In this document: positions 44,272 to 53,514 of the stretch, piece after piece
Layout: the number at the start of each line of letters is the position of its first letter
How positions within the stretch are numbered: the stretch's first letter is position 1
DNA from: Agrobacterium tumefaciens
Lineage (GTDB): Bacteria; Pseudomonadota; Alphaproteobacteria; Rhizobiales; Rhizobiaceae
Direction: 5' to 3'
Length of the DNA: 64,000 bases
NCBI RefSeq assembly: GCF_017726655.1
Contig: NZ_CP072308.1
Location: 1,674,001-1,738,000, forward strand
Position numbers and translations under genes: made by a program
The notes under the pieces: model-generated
What the model saw: only the letters and a program-made list of their open reading frames with translations
What the model was told of the DNA's origin: nothing
The model's database searches: none

Positions 44272-45594
44272 TTAGCGACTGCGGCACTCCGCCCGGTTTC
44301 GATTGGCGGCAGCATCGCAGTTGACCCTGGAAGACTGAAGCGCCTGATCGTCCACCACGGAACCGGCCGTATCGCCCACCGATCCGACGGTGTTTTCGAC
44401 GGATCGGCCAAGCCGCTCCACCTGCCTGCCATAATTCTCCCGCGTGCGCGGATCGAAGACCGCAATCGGCGCGCTGACCACCACGCTGGCCGCCGTTCCG
44501 ACGGTTTGCGCGGCACCGATGCTGACCGCGCCCAGCGCCTCGCCCAGACCGACGTCGGAATCCGTCACCGTCTGGCCCGCGATAAGACGGTCGCCGATCA
44601 GGCGGACGACCTCGGGGCTCTCAGCAAACTTGCCGTGGTTCAGGCGATCACCGGATTGCAGCTTGGTGAGATCGAGAACCGTGATGCCGGCCTTTTCCAG
44701 CTGGCTGCGATAGGGCTCAACGGAAGGATCGATCTGACCCAGGCGATCGACATTGCCGGAAATGCGGCGCGACAGGCTGAGCGCGCGGTCATCCTGCGAG
44801 ACGAAGAGCGTGAATTTCGGCGGCATCTTGCCGAGGCTGGTGAACTGTCGGCTAAAGACGTCCACATCGAGATCAGGCGCCGCCAGAATGACATTGCTGA
44901 TCTTGGGATCGACGCGGCCGTTGCGGATGGCCATCTGGCGCAGTGCCTCCACCGCAAGCCAGGTGCCCATGGAATGGGCCATGACGGTGACTTCGCGAAT
45001 GGATTTGTCTTTCGCCAGTCGCGTCAGCATCTCCTCCAGCGAATCGCGGGAATAGTTGGTGCTTTCCTTATCGTAATTATAGTCGAAGATGCTCGCGCGC
45101 GACGGCCAGGTGAACACGACAGGCACGACATCCGTGCCGGAATCATGGACGATCTGGGCGAAACGGTAGACGGATTCTTCGTAACGATTGTTGAAACCAT
45201 GCACGAAGACCAGCACCCGGCGATCCTTGGCGATATTCTTACTGATCCAGCTTCTGGTTTCGGCTTCGGAGCGGATCGGCTCAATCGCAACCGTGGTAAA
45301 ATCCTTCAGCGGATTGGGTGGCAGTTTTTTCGGCCATTGCACCTGACCGATCTTGCGGTTGGCGGCAGGCGGAATGGAGACCGTGACCGCATCGACCTTC
45401 AGCCCCGTTCCCCGCTCGCCGCCGAAAAGAACCGCGGGATTTTCGGAAGGCGCGCGCGTTGTCGCAACGAGGAGATTGACCGGCGTCGTGCCAGCCACAG
45501 TTTGTCCCGTTGGCGTCATCACGCCGATCGGCCGCCCGCCGCAACCGGCAAGCAGGGCGACAATCGCTATCATGGCGACGAAGCGAATGGGCAT
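44272..45594 (-). CDS. alpha/beta hydrolase lipoprotein (DUF900-like)
   Basis: 440 aa with lipoprotein signal MPIRFVAMIAIVALLAGC (lipobox LAGC). The DUF900/esterase-like domain has VLVFVHGFNNRYEESVYRFAQIVHD (oxyanion HGFN), the nucleophile elbow TVMAHSMGTWLAVEALRQ (HSMG), and DLTKLQSGDRLNHGKFAESPEVV carrying the catalytic His. The long upstream frame (to 45774) is non-coding, because the lipoprotein start with AGGAG 9 nt upstream fits well. Function unknown; found in many rhizobial envelopes. Confidence 0.88.
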   Translation of the reverse strand: MPIRFVAMIAIVALLAGCGGRPIGVMTPTGQTVAGTTPVNLLVATTRAPSENPAVLFGGERGTGLKVDAVTVSIPPAANRKIGQVQWPKKLPPNPLKDFTTVAIEPIRSEAETRSWISKNIAKDRRVLVFVHGFNNRYEESVYRFAQIVHDSGTDVVPVVFTWPSRASIFDYNYDKESTNYSRDSLEEMLTRLAKDKSIREVTVMAHSMGTWLAVEALRQMAIRNGRVDPKISNVILAAPDLDVDVFSRQFTSLGKMPPKFTLFVSQDDRALSLSRRISGNVDRLGQIDPSVEPYRSQLEKAGITVLDLTKLQSGDRLNHGKFAESPEVVRLIGDRLIAGQTVTDSDVGLGEALGAVSIGAAQTVGTAASVVVSAPIAVFDPRTRENYGRQVERLGRSVENTVGSVGDTAGSVVDDQALQSSRVNCDAAANRNRAECRSR

Positions 45595-45777
45595 TACATC
45601 ACTCTCCTGCAACCCTGAGGCAGCTCGATAGCGGCTGGGTGGAGAGGATTTTCTACCGGAGGCGGAACTGTCGCGCCAGCAACCTAAGCGGCGTGGCGGG
45701 CACTTTCCCCACCGGTGTGTCCAAACGGACCCAATTGCCGGTCGAAAGAACGGTAAGTGGACACCCTGCTTCAACGC

Positions 45778-47274
45778 CTATTGCTGAGGTCGCATCGTGC
45801 CCTTTTCCCACAGCGCCTGATGCCACGACAGCGCCTCTTCGATGAGATGCGGCGTGTGCCCGCCCCGCGCTGTCGCCCGGTGATAATAGTCAGCCAGCGC
45901 ATCGCGATAATCCGGATGGACGCAATTGGCAATGATGACAGTGGCGCGCTCGCGGGGGGCGAGACCGCGTAGATCGGCGAGACCCGTTTCGGTGACCAGA
46001 ATATCGACATCATGTTCGGTGTGATCGACATGGCTGACCATCGGCACCACGCTTGAGATTGCGCCACCCTTGGCGATCGACTTGGTAACAAAAATGGACA
46101 TATAGGCATTACGGGCAAAATCGCCGGAACCGCCAATGCCGTTCATCATATGGGTTCCGCCGACATGGGTGGAATTGACGTTCCCGTAAATATCGAATTC
46201 CAGAGCTGTGTTGATGCCGATGATGCCGAGACGGCGGATGACTTCCGGGTGATTGCTCACCTCCTGCGGGCGCAGGATCAGCCTGCTCTTGTAGTCTGCA
46301 AGACGCGGCATGACCTTTTCGTTCATGGCGGAAGAGAGCGTAATTGACGAACCGGAGGCGAAGGTGAGCTTGCCCGCATCGAACAGTTCGAAGGTCGAAT
46401 CCTGAAGAACCTCCGAATACATTTTAAGATCATGAAACGGCGTATCGATGAAGCCATGCATAACGGCATTGGCGATGGTGCCGATGCCTGCCTGCAACGG
46501 CTGGAGTTCGTGGGTCATGCGGCCGTGACGGACCTCGTTCAGCAGGAACTCCGTGAGATGCCCGGCAATCGCCTTTGTCTCGTCATCAGGCGGCAGCACC
46601 GTCGAAAAACTGTCGCTCTTATCGCTCAGCACGATGGCGGCGATCTTTTCCGGCGACACCGGTATGAAGGGCAAGCCGACACGGCTATCCGTCGCGACCA
46701 CGGGAATGGGCATGCGGGTCGGGCGTTTGGCGGGAATGAAAATGTCGTGCAACCCTTCGAGCACCTCGGGCTGGGACAGGTTGATCTCGACAATCACCTT
46801 ATCGGCCAGGATCGCGAAGCTTGCGGAATTGCCGACGGAGGTGGTGGGCACGATGCCTCCGTCTGCCGTAATCGCAACTGCTTCAACGATGGCGATATCG
46901 ACGCCGTGGATCTGGCCGCCGCGCAATTGCTCGACCGTTTCGGAAAGATGCTGATCGATGAACATCACCTTCCCGTCATTGATCGCCTTGCGCAGAGCCG
47001 GATCGGACTGGAACGGCATGCGACGGGCCAGCATGCCGGCCTCGACCATGGTCTTGTCGAGATCGTTGCCGAGGGAGGCGCCGGTCATCAGAGTGATTTT
47101 CATGGGGTTGGTCTTGGCGCGCTCGGCCAGCGCCAGCGGCACGGCCTTGGCTTCACCGGCGCGCGTAAAACCGCTCATGCCCACCGTCATGCCATCCTGA
47201 ATGAGACTGGCAGCCTCTTCGGCACTGACGATCCTGCTCAAGAGGGACGCGTTGCGGATACGCTTTTCAAGCAT
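45778..47274 (-). CDS. acetyl-CoA hydrolase/CoA-transferase (Cat1/Ach1 family)
   Basis: 498 aa. N-terminal hydrolase/transferase domain has GMTVGMSGFTRAGEAKAVPLALAERA, and the C-terminal domain has GTHMMNGIGGSGDFARNAYMSIFV with PMVSHVDHTEHDVDILVTETGLADLRGLAPRERA. These fit acetyl-CoA:succinate CoA-transferases, which also act as acetyl-CoA hydrolases. The start at 47274 is chosen over 47286 because GGAG (part of the earlier ATG) is at the right distance. An inverted repeat and an FNR-like box lie upstream. Confidence 0.9.
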   Translation of the reverse strand: MLEKRIRNASLLSRIVSAEEAASLIQDGMTVGMSGFTRAGEAKAVPLALAERAKTNPMKITLMTGASLGNDLDKTMVEAGMLARRMPFQSDPALRKAINDGKVMFIDQHLSETVEQLRGGQIHGVDIAIVEAVAITADGGIVPTTSVGNSASFAILADKVIVEINLSQPEVLEGLHDIFIPAKRPTRMPIPVVATDSRVGLPFIPVSPEKIAAIVLSDKSDSFSTVLPPDDETKAIAGHLTEFLLNEVRHGRMTHELQPLQAGIGTIANAVMHGFIDTPFHDLKMYSEVLQDSTFELFDAGKLTFASGSSITLSSAMNEKVMPRLADYKSRLILRPQEVSNHPEVIRRLGIIGINTALEFDIYGNVNSTHVGGTHMMNGIGGSGDFARNAYMSIFVTKSIAKGGAISSVVPMVSHVDHTEHDVDILVTETGLADLRGLAPRERATVIIANCVHPDYRDALADYYHRATARGGHTPHLIEEALSWHQALWEKGTMRPQQ

Positions 47275-47344
47275 GCACTTCTCCATGATCTGTCATCACG
47301 ATGGCACGGCATTTGGTCGGCCATCTCGCGGCGACTATGGCGTG

Positions 47345-47375
47345 CAGTTTCATCGGTGAAACTGACATAGATCAA
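47345..47375. promoter_or_regulatory. inverted repeat and FNR/FixK-like box before the CoA-transferase
   Basis: CAGTTTCA/TGAAACTG is a perfect 8-bp inverted repeat around TCGG (47345-47364). It overlaps CTGAC-ATAG-ATCAA (47362-47375), which on the minus strand reads TTGAT-CTAT-GTCAG and matches the TTGAT-N4-ATCAA anaerobox at 8 of 10 fixed positions. The rest of the 296-nt gap holds no gene. Confidence 0.4.
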
Positions 47376-47570
47376 GAGTTTGAACGGAACCATGGCTTTG
47401 GCGCAGCAAATCCCGTTCAACAGATCGGTAGTGGTGCATCGGCGCGACAGGCCGTGGGGTCTTCAGACGATCGCAGCCTCCCGGTTGCACAGGACTTCCG
47501 CCAGACCTCTGCCTCGCGGGCAAGCGACGAGGCGAAGGCGCCTCATCGCAGTCCGAAGAATCACCGCTTG

Positions 47571-48371
47571 TCAGGGGCCTTCGCAAACGGGCGCCTGGCC
47601 CAGAACGGCCTGCCCAACTTCCGCGTCATAGGCACGCAGGCCGAATGCACCAAGGCTTATGACCCGGTAACAGGGATTACCACCCGTCCACAGCGGATCG
47701 ACAACATCAATATCCGTGATGAAACGATGGGCGCAGGCCTGACCGGAACTATAGGCAATGCCCTCCGCGGTCGTACCTGCCATCGGCACATGGATATGGC
47801 CAAAGATGATGTGACGCACACCGGCCGGGTGAGCGGCGAGCCGGCGCATGACAGCACCATCATCATGCATGCCGATATGTTCGAAATGGCGGATGCCGCA
47901 ATCCATCGGCGGGTGATGAATGAACACCGTCACCGGCAGATCGCCCGCGCTTTCCAGCGCACTCCCCAGCCATGCCAGACGATCCGCGCCATAGATGCCG
48001 CCGATCACATCGGCTTCGTGGCTGTCGAGAAACAGAAGGCGACCGAAATCCGTATCGATGAAGGACTGGATATAGCCGTTATCGTCGCGCGGCTGTTCCG
48101 GAAAGGCCGCCACGAATTCAGGACGGCGATCATGATTGCCGAGCATCAACCTCGTGGGAATGGAGACGGGCGCAAGGATATCACGCAGCAGCTCATAGGC
48201 CTCCGGCTCGCCGTAATTGCAAAGATCGCCTGTCATGACGAGAAGATCGGCATCGGCGTGTTTTTCGACGATATCGGCGATTGCCGCGCGCAGCTGCTTT
48301 TCCGGGTCGACGCCGTTTATCGCGATGCCGGGCGGCAGAAGATGGGTATCGGTGATCTGGATGATCTTCAT
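47571..48371 (-). CDS. metallophosphodiesterase (GpdQ/CpdA-like)
   Basis: 266 aa calcineurin-like phosphoesterase. All metal motifs are present: IQITDTHL (D-x-H), MTGDLCNY (GD), MLGNHDRR (GNHD), VFIHHPPM and FGHIHVPM (GHxH). It follows a UgpBAEC-like transporter on the same strand. Glycerophosphodiesterase GpdQ and cAMP phosphodiesterase CpdA share this fold; beside a possible glycerophosphodiester importer, the GpdQ role is the more likely, but this is inference from context. Confidence 0.85.
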   Translation of the reverse strand: MKIIQITDTHLLPPGIAINGVDPEKQLRAAIADIVEKHADADLLVMTGDLCNYGEPEAYELLRDILAPVSIPTRLMLGNHDRRPEFVAAFPEQPRDDNGYIQSFIDTDFGRLLFLDSHEADVIGGIYGADRLAWLGSALESAGDLPVTVFIHHPPMDCGIRHFEHIGMHDDGAVMRRLAAHPAGVRHIIFGHIHVPMAGTTAEGIAYSSGQACAHRFITDIDVVDPLWTGGNPCYRVISLGAFGLRAYDAEVGQAVLGQAPVCEGP

Positions 48372-48438
48372 AAGAGGGTCTTTCTGCGCAAAATGGCTGC
48401 GGGAACGGATTTCCCCGCAGCCTCTTTCATGGCTCTGC

Positions 48439-49731
48439 TTATTTCAGCAGGGCGTTGGTCTGCTCGACAATCTGCTTGAGACCCGCTTCCGGCGTTACTT
48501 CACCGCGCATGACGGTGCCGATGATGTCGCGCTGGGTGCGCCAGATGCGGACGGAATCGCCACCCGGATAACCGGCCCAGGGGAGCGAACGGTCAGCCTG
48601 AAGCGAAGCGGTCTTCACATTCGGGTTCTCAACATAATAAGGCGCGAGGAAGTCCGGGCCGGTTGCCAGCTTGTTGGTCGGCAGGTAGCCGGTAATGCGA
48701 ACGATGGTGTTCTGTGCTTCCGGACCGGTGATCCACTTCAGGTATTTCCAGGCAGCATCCTGCTTGGCCTTTTCCTGCGTCAGGATGACGGCAGAGTTGC
48801 CGCCGGTCGGCACGCCGCCCTTCTCCTTGTTGTCGAGCGGGAAGGTCGCCGTCTTCAGTTTGAAGCGATCGCCAACCAAGCCCTGGATCGTCTGAACGTG
48901 AGCGGGCGTGGAGAAGATGAAGCCGGTGAGGCCTGCACCGAACTGCTGGCGCGACTGATCCCAGTCGAGAAGGTTCTGGCCACCTTCGGTGACGAACTGA
49001 CGGGTCATCTTCAGGGCGTTGAGGCCGATCTCGTTGTCGAAGGCAACGGTCTTGGTCTTCTCGTCAACGAGCTTGCCGCCCTGTTCGACGATGAGCGCCT
49101 GCCACAACCAGTCATCCGGCCAGCCATTGATGTCGTAGCTCATGCCGGCAAACTTGGGGTCGAGAGCCTTGATCTTCTTGGCGAGAGCGATCAGCTCAGG
49201 GAAGGTTGTCGGCATCTTGTCCGGGTCGCCGCCAGCCTTGGTGACGAGGTCGGAGTTGATGTAGATGATCGGCGAGGATGCATTGACCGGCAGGCCGTAC
49301 TGCTTGCCATCGATCTGGCCAAGCGCGGCCATCTTGGGGCTATAGTTCTTGTCGAGGAAAGCCTGACCGCCTTCAGCCTGAATGAACGGGCCGAGATCGG
49401 TGATCTGGTTGCGCGGTGCGAGCGTGTGCACCAGTTCCGCCGTCAGATTGTAGCCAGAGAAGTAAACGTCGGGCAGATTGCCAGTGACGGCAGAGCGCAG
49501 AACCTGCTGCTGCCCTTCGTTATAACCGGCTGCTGGAGCCAGGAAGTTGATCTTCACATCCGGGTTCTTTTTCATGAATTCATCGGCCAGCGGCTGATGA
49601 AACTTGGTGAAGCCCGGCAGGTTGTAAAGAACATTGAGCGTGATTTCATTGGCCAGAACCGGCTGAGCGAGGCCCGCAAAAGCCATGCCGAGAGCCAGAC
49701 CGCCCATCACAGCGCGTCGGTTGAGTTTCAT
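48439..49731 (-). CDS. CUT1 family ABC transporter substrate-binding protein (UgpB-like)
   Basis: 430 aa periplasmic binding protein with a Tat-like signal (KLNRRAVMGGLALGMAFAGLAQPVLA). The fold signature MAALGQIDGKQYGLPVNASSPIIYINSDLV and WKYLKWITGPEAQNTIVRITGYLPTN is typical of UgpB/MalE-type proteins. The order ATPase, two permeases, binding protein, phosphodiesterase favours glycerol-3-phosphate or glycerophosphodiesters as ligand, but a sugar cannot be excluded. Confidence 0.88.
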   Translation of the reverse strand: MKLNRRAVMGGLALGMAFAGLAQPVLANEITLNVLYNLPGFTKFHQPLADEFMKKNPDVKINFLAPAAGYNEGQQQVLRSAVTGNLPDVYFSGYNLTAELVHTLAPRNQITDLGPFIQAEGGQAFLDKNYSPKMAALGQIDGKQYGLPVNASSPIIYINSDLVTKAGGDPDKMPTTFPELIALAKKIKALDPKFAGMSYDINGWPDDWLWQALIVEQGGKLVDEKTKTVAFDNEIGLNALKMTRQFVTEGGQNLLDWDQSRQQFGAGLTGFIFSTPAHVQTIQGLVGDRFKLKTATFPLDNKEKGGVPTGGNSAVILTQEKAKQDAAWKYLKWITGPEAQNTIVRITGYLPTNKLATGPDFLAPYYVENPNVKTASLQADRSLPWAGYPGGDSVRIWRTQRDIIGTVMRGEVTPEAGLKQIVEQTNALLK

Positions 49732-49773
49732 GTCAGTCTCCAGAGAGGTTGGGAGGAGGAAATCTGAACGACG

Positions 49774-50595
49774 TCACTTGACGCCGGTCATGGTAATACC
49801 GGCGATGAAGTGCCGCCGTGCGAGGAGGAAGCACAGCACCATCGGCGCGGTAATCAGTGTGGCGCCCGCCATCAGCGCACCGTAATTGGCGCCGGATTCG
49901 ACATCGGCGAAAAGCATCATGCCAAGCGGCGGCGGGGCGAGATTGGTGTCGGAAATGACGATCATCGGCCAGTAGAGATCGTTCCAGTGGGCAACGAGCG
50001 AAAAGATCGAGAAAGCCGCGAGCGACGGTAGTGAACCGCGAAGCACCAGCCCCCAGCAGATTTCCATTTCCGAAAAACCGTCCATGCGGGCAGCCTCGAT
50101 GATTTCATCGGGGTAGCTGCGGAAGGACTGGTTGAACAGGAAGATGGCGAAAACCGAAAGGAAGAACGGCATCATCATCGCGAAGTAGGTGTTCAAAAGT
50201 TGCGTCTTGGCCAGCCCGACGAAGAGCGGCAACGCCAGCGCCTGGATGGGAACGCAGAGTGCTGCAATGACGAGGCTCAGTAGCAGCTTGCGGCCGGGGA
50301 AGCGGAGCTTTGCCAGAGCATAGGCCGTGGGAACCGAGGTCAGGATCTGCACGACGAGAATGCCGCCGCAGACGATGACGCCGTTCAGCATGAAGCGCGC
50401 CATCGGCACCTGCCCTGCCGCCCGGGCATAGTTATCGACAGCGTCGAACTTTTGCGGAACCGGCCACAGGGAGACGTCGAATATTTCAGCAGGCGAGCGG
50501 ATCGAGGTCAGCGCCATCCAATAGAACGGCAGGAGCATTACGAAAGCACCGAGCGCAAGCACGAGATGCGGGAGATATTTGCGGAACGCGGCCAT
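49774..50595 (-). CDS. ABC transporter permease (UgpE/MalG-like)
   Basis: 273 aa inner-membrane permease with six hydrophobic segments, the first being LVLALGAFVMLLPFYWMALTSI, and the EAA loop EIIEAARMDGFSEMEICWGLVLRGSLPSLAAF. The start ATG overlaps the stop of the UgpA-like gene by one base (TGATG). Membrane partner of the next permease. Confidence 0.92.
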   Translation of the reverse strand: MAAFRKYLPHLVLALGAFVMLLPFYWMALTSIRSPAEIFDVSLWPVPQKFDAVDNYARAAGQVPMARFMLNGVIVCGGILVVQILTSVPTAYALAKLRFPGRKLLLSLVIAALCVPIQALALPLFVGLAKTQLLNTYFAMMMPFFLSVFAIFLFNQSFRSYPDEIIEAARMDGFSEMEICWGLVLRGSLPSLAAFSIFSLVAHWNDLYWPMIVISDTNLAPPPLGMMLFADVESGANYGALMAGATLITAPMVLCFLLARRHFIAGITMTGVK

Positions 50596-51521
50596 CAGTA
50601 ATGCACCTTCCGGTCCATATGCAGCGTCTGGCCGATAGACAGGATCAGCACGATCGCGAGGAAGATGGTCGTCAGCGCAGCGGCATAACCGGTGTTGGAA
50701 TATTCGAAACCTTCAAGATAAAGATCGTAGAGCAGGGTCTCGGAACCGGAGCGGCCCTTGGTCAGCACGGCGACCGTCTCGAACACCTTGAAGGCGGAGA
50801 TGGAGGTGGTAACGACCACAAACATGGTCGTCGGCCCCAGCATCGGCCATGTGACGGTTAAAAACCGGTCGATCGGGTTCCTGGCGCCATCCAGCCGCGC
50901 CGCCTCATGCAGATCCTTCGAAATGGCCGTGAGGCCGGCAAGGAACAGCACCATGTTGAAGCCCAGAACCTGCCAGACGCCCATCAGCGCCATGGTTGGG
51001 ATTAGGAGAACGGGGTTGGAGAGAAACGCGACCGGTTCGAAACCGAACCACTTGATTGCCGCGTTCACCGGCCCAAGGGACGGGTGCAGCAGGAACTGCC
51101 AAACCGTTGCCATGGCGACGAGCGTTGCGGTGACGGGAAGGAAATAGGCCACTTCCCAGAAAGCGCGGCTGCGTTTGCGGTTATAAACAAGCAAAGCCGC
51201 GCCGAGTGCGAGAAACACGCCGAAGGGAATGACGATGAGCGCATAGATGGCGGTATTCACCAGCGCACGCAGGAAAACCGGGTCCTGAAATGCCTTGATG
51301 AAGTTGCCCAGACCGACAAAGCGGGTGGAGAGCGAACCCAGCTGGTAGTCGGTGACAGAAAAAGCGGCCAGAACGACCATCGGGGCAATATAGATCGCGA
51401 AGAGCAGCAGGCTTGCGGGTGCGGCAAACATCAGGCCGCGCCAGATCATCCGCCGGTCTGCCTTTGACTGCCGCGGGCGCGCCTTCGTGCGCGCAGCCGA
51501 GGAGAAATCAACCGCCGTCAT
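50595..51521 (-). CDS. ABC transporter permease (UgpA/MalF-like)
   Basis: 308 aa with six membrane segments, starting WRGLMFAAPASLLLFAIYIAPMVVLAAFS, and the EAA loop DLHEAARLDGARNPIDRFLTVTWPMLGPTTMF. The ATG overlaps the stop of the ATPase gene by four bases (ATGA), so translation is coupled. Confidence 0.92.
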   Translation of the reverse strand: MTAVDFSSAARTKARPRQSKADRRMIWRGLMFAAPASLLLFAIYIAPMVVLAAFSVTDYQLGSLSTRFVGLGNFIKAFQDPVFLRALVNTAIYALIVIPFGVFLALGAALLVYNRKRSRAFWEVAYFLPVTATLVAMATVWQFLLHPSLGPVNAAIKWFGFEPVAFLSNPVLLIPTMALMGVWQVLGFNMVLFLAGLTAISKDLHEAARLDGARNPIDRFLTVTWPMLGPTTMFVVVTTSISAFKVFETVAVLTKGRSGSETLLYDLYLEGFEYSNTGYAAALTTIFLAIVLILSIGQTLHMDRKVHY

Positions 51522-52663
51522 GCCGGCACCCGTTCGCGCACTATCACCTTGCGACGCAGGCCATCGGCTGCGAAAAGATGCGCACGATCCGGCGCAAAGC
51601 CGAGAGTCAAAACGCCATTGGCGTCGGCACCCAACGCCTCGCCCGCCCCCTGCCGCAAGGTGACGGCGACAGTCTCGTCGTTCAGCAGGCGGCAGCTCAC
51701 GTAACGGTCGGCGCCGTGCGTTTCGCTGCGCACCACACGCACGGCGAAGCCCTCCGTGCCCGGACGCAAATCTTCGGCGCGAAGGCCGAGCGTCGCCGGG
51801 CCGGCATCGCGGCCCGCACCCTCCAGGCCGAGATCGCGTCCAAACGCCGTGACCTTACCCTGCGTATCGATTTCGACCGGTAGCAGGTTGATCGATGGTG
51901 TGCCGATGAAGCGGGCGACGGTCAGTGTGGCGGGCTTGCGATAAAGCTCGTCCGGCGTGCCCAGCTGTTCGATGCGGCCTTCCGACATCAAGGCGATGCG
52001 GTCGGACATGGTCATGGCTTCGATCTGGTCGTGAGTGACATAGATGAAGGTTGCCCCGAGCCGGCGATGCAGGCCCGCCAGTTCCTCACGCATGTGGGCG
52101 CGGAGCTTGGCGTCGAGGTTGGAAAGCGGCTCATCCATCAGGAAGGCTGCGGGCGAACGCACCAGCGCCCGCGCAAGCGCCACACGCTGGCGCTGGCCAC
52201 CGGAAAGCTGCGCCGGCTTGCGATCCAGCAAATGCGCGATCTGCAGCGTCTCGGCCGCCTGCTCAACGGCCGCATCGATCTGCTTCAATGTTTCTGCCGG
52301 CGCTGCGAACCGCCCCACCAGCGGCAGGCGGGCCGCCAAGGGCAGACGCCGCATGCGCAACGGCGTCGCAATATTCTGGCGCACGCTCATATGCGGATAA
52401 AGCGCATAGGACTGGAACACCATCGCGAGATTACGATCGCTGGGATCGATGTCGGTCACATCCTGTCCACCGATCGAGATCGAACCGCGATCCGGTGATT
52501 CCAGACCTGCGATGATGCGCAGCAGCGTGGACTTGCCGCAGCCCGACATGCCGACGAGGGACAAAAACTCTCCCGGACGGATGGAGAGGTCGATCTCTTT
52601 CAGAACATCGTCAGCGCCAAAGCCCTTGCCGATTCCCGAAAGCTCAAGTGATTGTGGCGTCAT
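51518..52663 (-). CDS. CUT1 family ABC transporter ATP-binding protein (UgpC/MalK-like)
   Basis: 381 aa. Walker A is GMSGCGKST (about 38-46), the signature LSGGQRQRV, Walker B AFLMDEPLSNLD, the switch His is in VTHDQIEAM, and a TOBE-containing C-terminal regulatory domain (ARFIGTPSINLLPVE onward) follows. A 14-residue insert after MRRLPLAARLPLVGR lies between the Q-loop region and the signature. The start at 52663 has AGGAG upstream. First gene of the transporter operon. Confidence 0.93.
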   Translation of the reverse strand: MTPQSLELSGIGKGFGADDVLKEIDLSIRPGEFLSLVGMSGCGKSTLLRIIAGLESPDRGSISIGGQDVTDIDPSDRNLAMVFQSYALYPHMSVRQNIATPLRMRRLPLAARLPLVGRFAAPAETLKQIDAAVEQAAETLQIAHLLDRKPAQLSGGQRQRVALARALVRSPAAFLMDEPLSNLDAKLRAHMREELAGLHRRLGATFIYVTHDQIEAMTMSDRIALMSEGRIEQLGTPDELYRKPATLTVARFIGTPSINLLPVEIDTQGKVTAFGRDLGLEGAGRDAGPATLGLRAEDLRPGTEGFAVRVVRSETHGADRYVSCRLLNDETVAVTLRQGAGEALGADANGVLTLGFAPDRAHLFAADGLRRKVIVRERVPA

Positions 52664-52876
52664 TCTGCGCTCCTTTTCTGGAGCGCATATGCTGTTGTTG
52701 TGTGACAGGATGACGAAGGTTTGCGGAAAGTTCGATGACACTCGAAAGCCCGACAATCCCGGGCCATAGGAAAACGTTACGGTATAGACCTCCGCCTAAA
52801 ACCACTAATATTGAGGGGGGTATTCGGATGTCTTTTCAGCACGCTTTGACCGGCTGAAAACCGGGTCGGCGGAACT

Positions 52877-52898
52877 AAAACTCTCCGGCGGGGAGAGT
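52877..52898 (-). terminator. terminator after the 30-codon frame
   Basis: Stem ACTCTCC/GGAGAGT with a 5-nt loop, followed by TTTTAG on the minus strand, ten bases past the stop of a 30-codon minus-strand frame. Confidence 0.6.
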
Positions 52899-52907
52899 CA
52901 GACGAGC

Positions 52908-53000
52908 TCAAGCCTTGGCAAGCTCTCTCGCCTTCGCCATGCCACGCCAGATCAGCGGCGAGAGACGCGCGTCGCTTTCAGCAATCGAGCATTTAGACAT
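52908..53000 (-). CDS. possible 30-residue small protein
   Basis: Frame encoding MSKCSIAESDARLSPLIWRG followed by MAKARELAKA. No homologue comes to mind. In favour: GC-rich codon use and an intrinsic terminator directly after the stop. Against: tiny size and only a weak ribosome site (ACGGGCAAG). The remaining sequence between the transporter operon (52664) and the tRNA remnant (53198) shows nothing else that I can support. Confidence 0.3.
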   Translation of the reverse strand: MSKCSIAESDARLSPLIWRGMAKARELAKA

Positions 53001-53197
53001 CTTGCCCGTTGCAAAGATGGTTTTCACGTTGCGCCATCTGATGAGCGTAGGACTTCAACATATATTCGCTATGTTCGAAATTCATTCAGCGTTGCGAAGC
53101 TTCGCCGCGAATACGGGCGGAACACCATTTGAAGATACGCGTCGGCGCACGACAACCAGTGTCGTCGTCTCGGAAGCTTATTTTAAGGAAAAAGAAA

Positions 53198-53225
53198 TGG
53201 CGCACCCGAAGAGATTCGAACTCTC
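53198..53225 (-). repeat. tRNA-Arg 3'-end remnant (attachment site)
   Basis: On the minus strand GAGAG-TTCGAAT-CTCTT-CGGGTGC-G-CCA: T-arm, acceptor 3' strand, discriminator G and CCA. The acceptor matches rhizobial tRNA-Arg genes beginning GCACCCG. The D- and anticodon arms are absent. This is the usual footprint left at one end of a tRNA-integrated element. Confidence 0.75.
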
Positions 53226-53234
53226 TAACGGTAA

Positions 53235-53265
53235 CGCAAAAAACCTTATTTTGCGGGTTCTTTTT
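53235..53265 (+). terminator. hairpin with T-run next to the tRNA remnant
   Basis: Stem CGCAAAA/TTTTGCG with a 7-nt loop, then GGTTCTTTTT on the plus strand. It can shield the NACHT gene from read-through. The other bases up to 53514 hold no gene. Confidence 0.55.
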
Positions 53266-53514
53266 AGCCGCCGCTGCGACCTATGTGTACCAATTGCGTG
53301 CTCCTGTCAACGACAGACGTCTATACGTATGCTCATCAACGCTCGTGACACTGTGTTCATTTAACGGGTTCAGGACAAACTGCGGTTATCCACTTCGAAA
53401 AAAAATTGAATGATTTACCAGGTCGCATCACCGTGCTTTACATAAGTTGAGTACGATGTATCGAAACAACCAAACCTAGCCATTCAATTCAAAACGCGAC
53501 GAAATGGAAATCCG

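Noticed and set aside
53198..53270. Complete tRNA gene on the minus strand
   Set aside because: Only the T-arm and acceptor 3' strand are present; no D-arm, anticodon arm or matching GCACCCG 5' end in the adjacent sequence.
52915..53364. 149-codon plus-strand frame across the tRNA remnant
   Set aside because: Runs through backbone, tRNA remnant and terminator without a change; no ribosome site or homology pattern.
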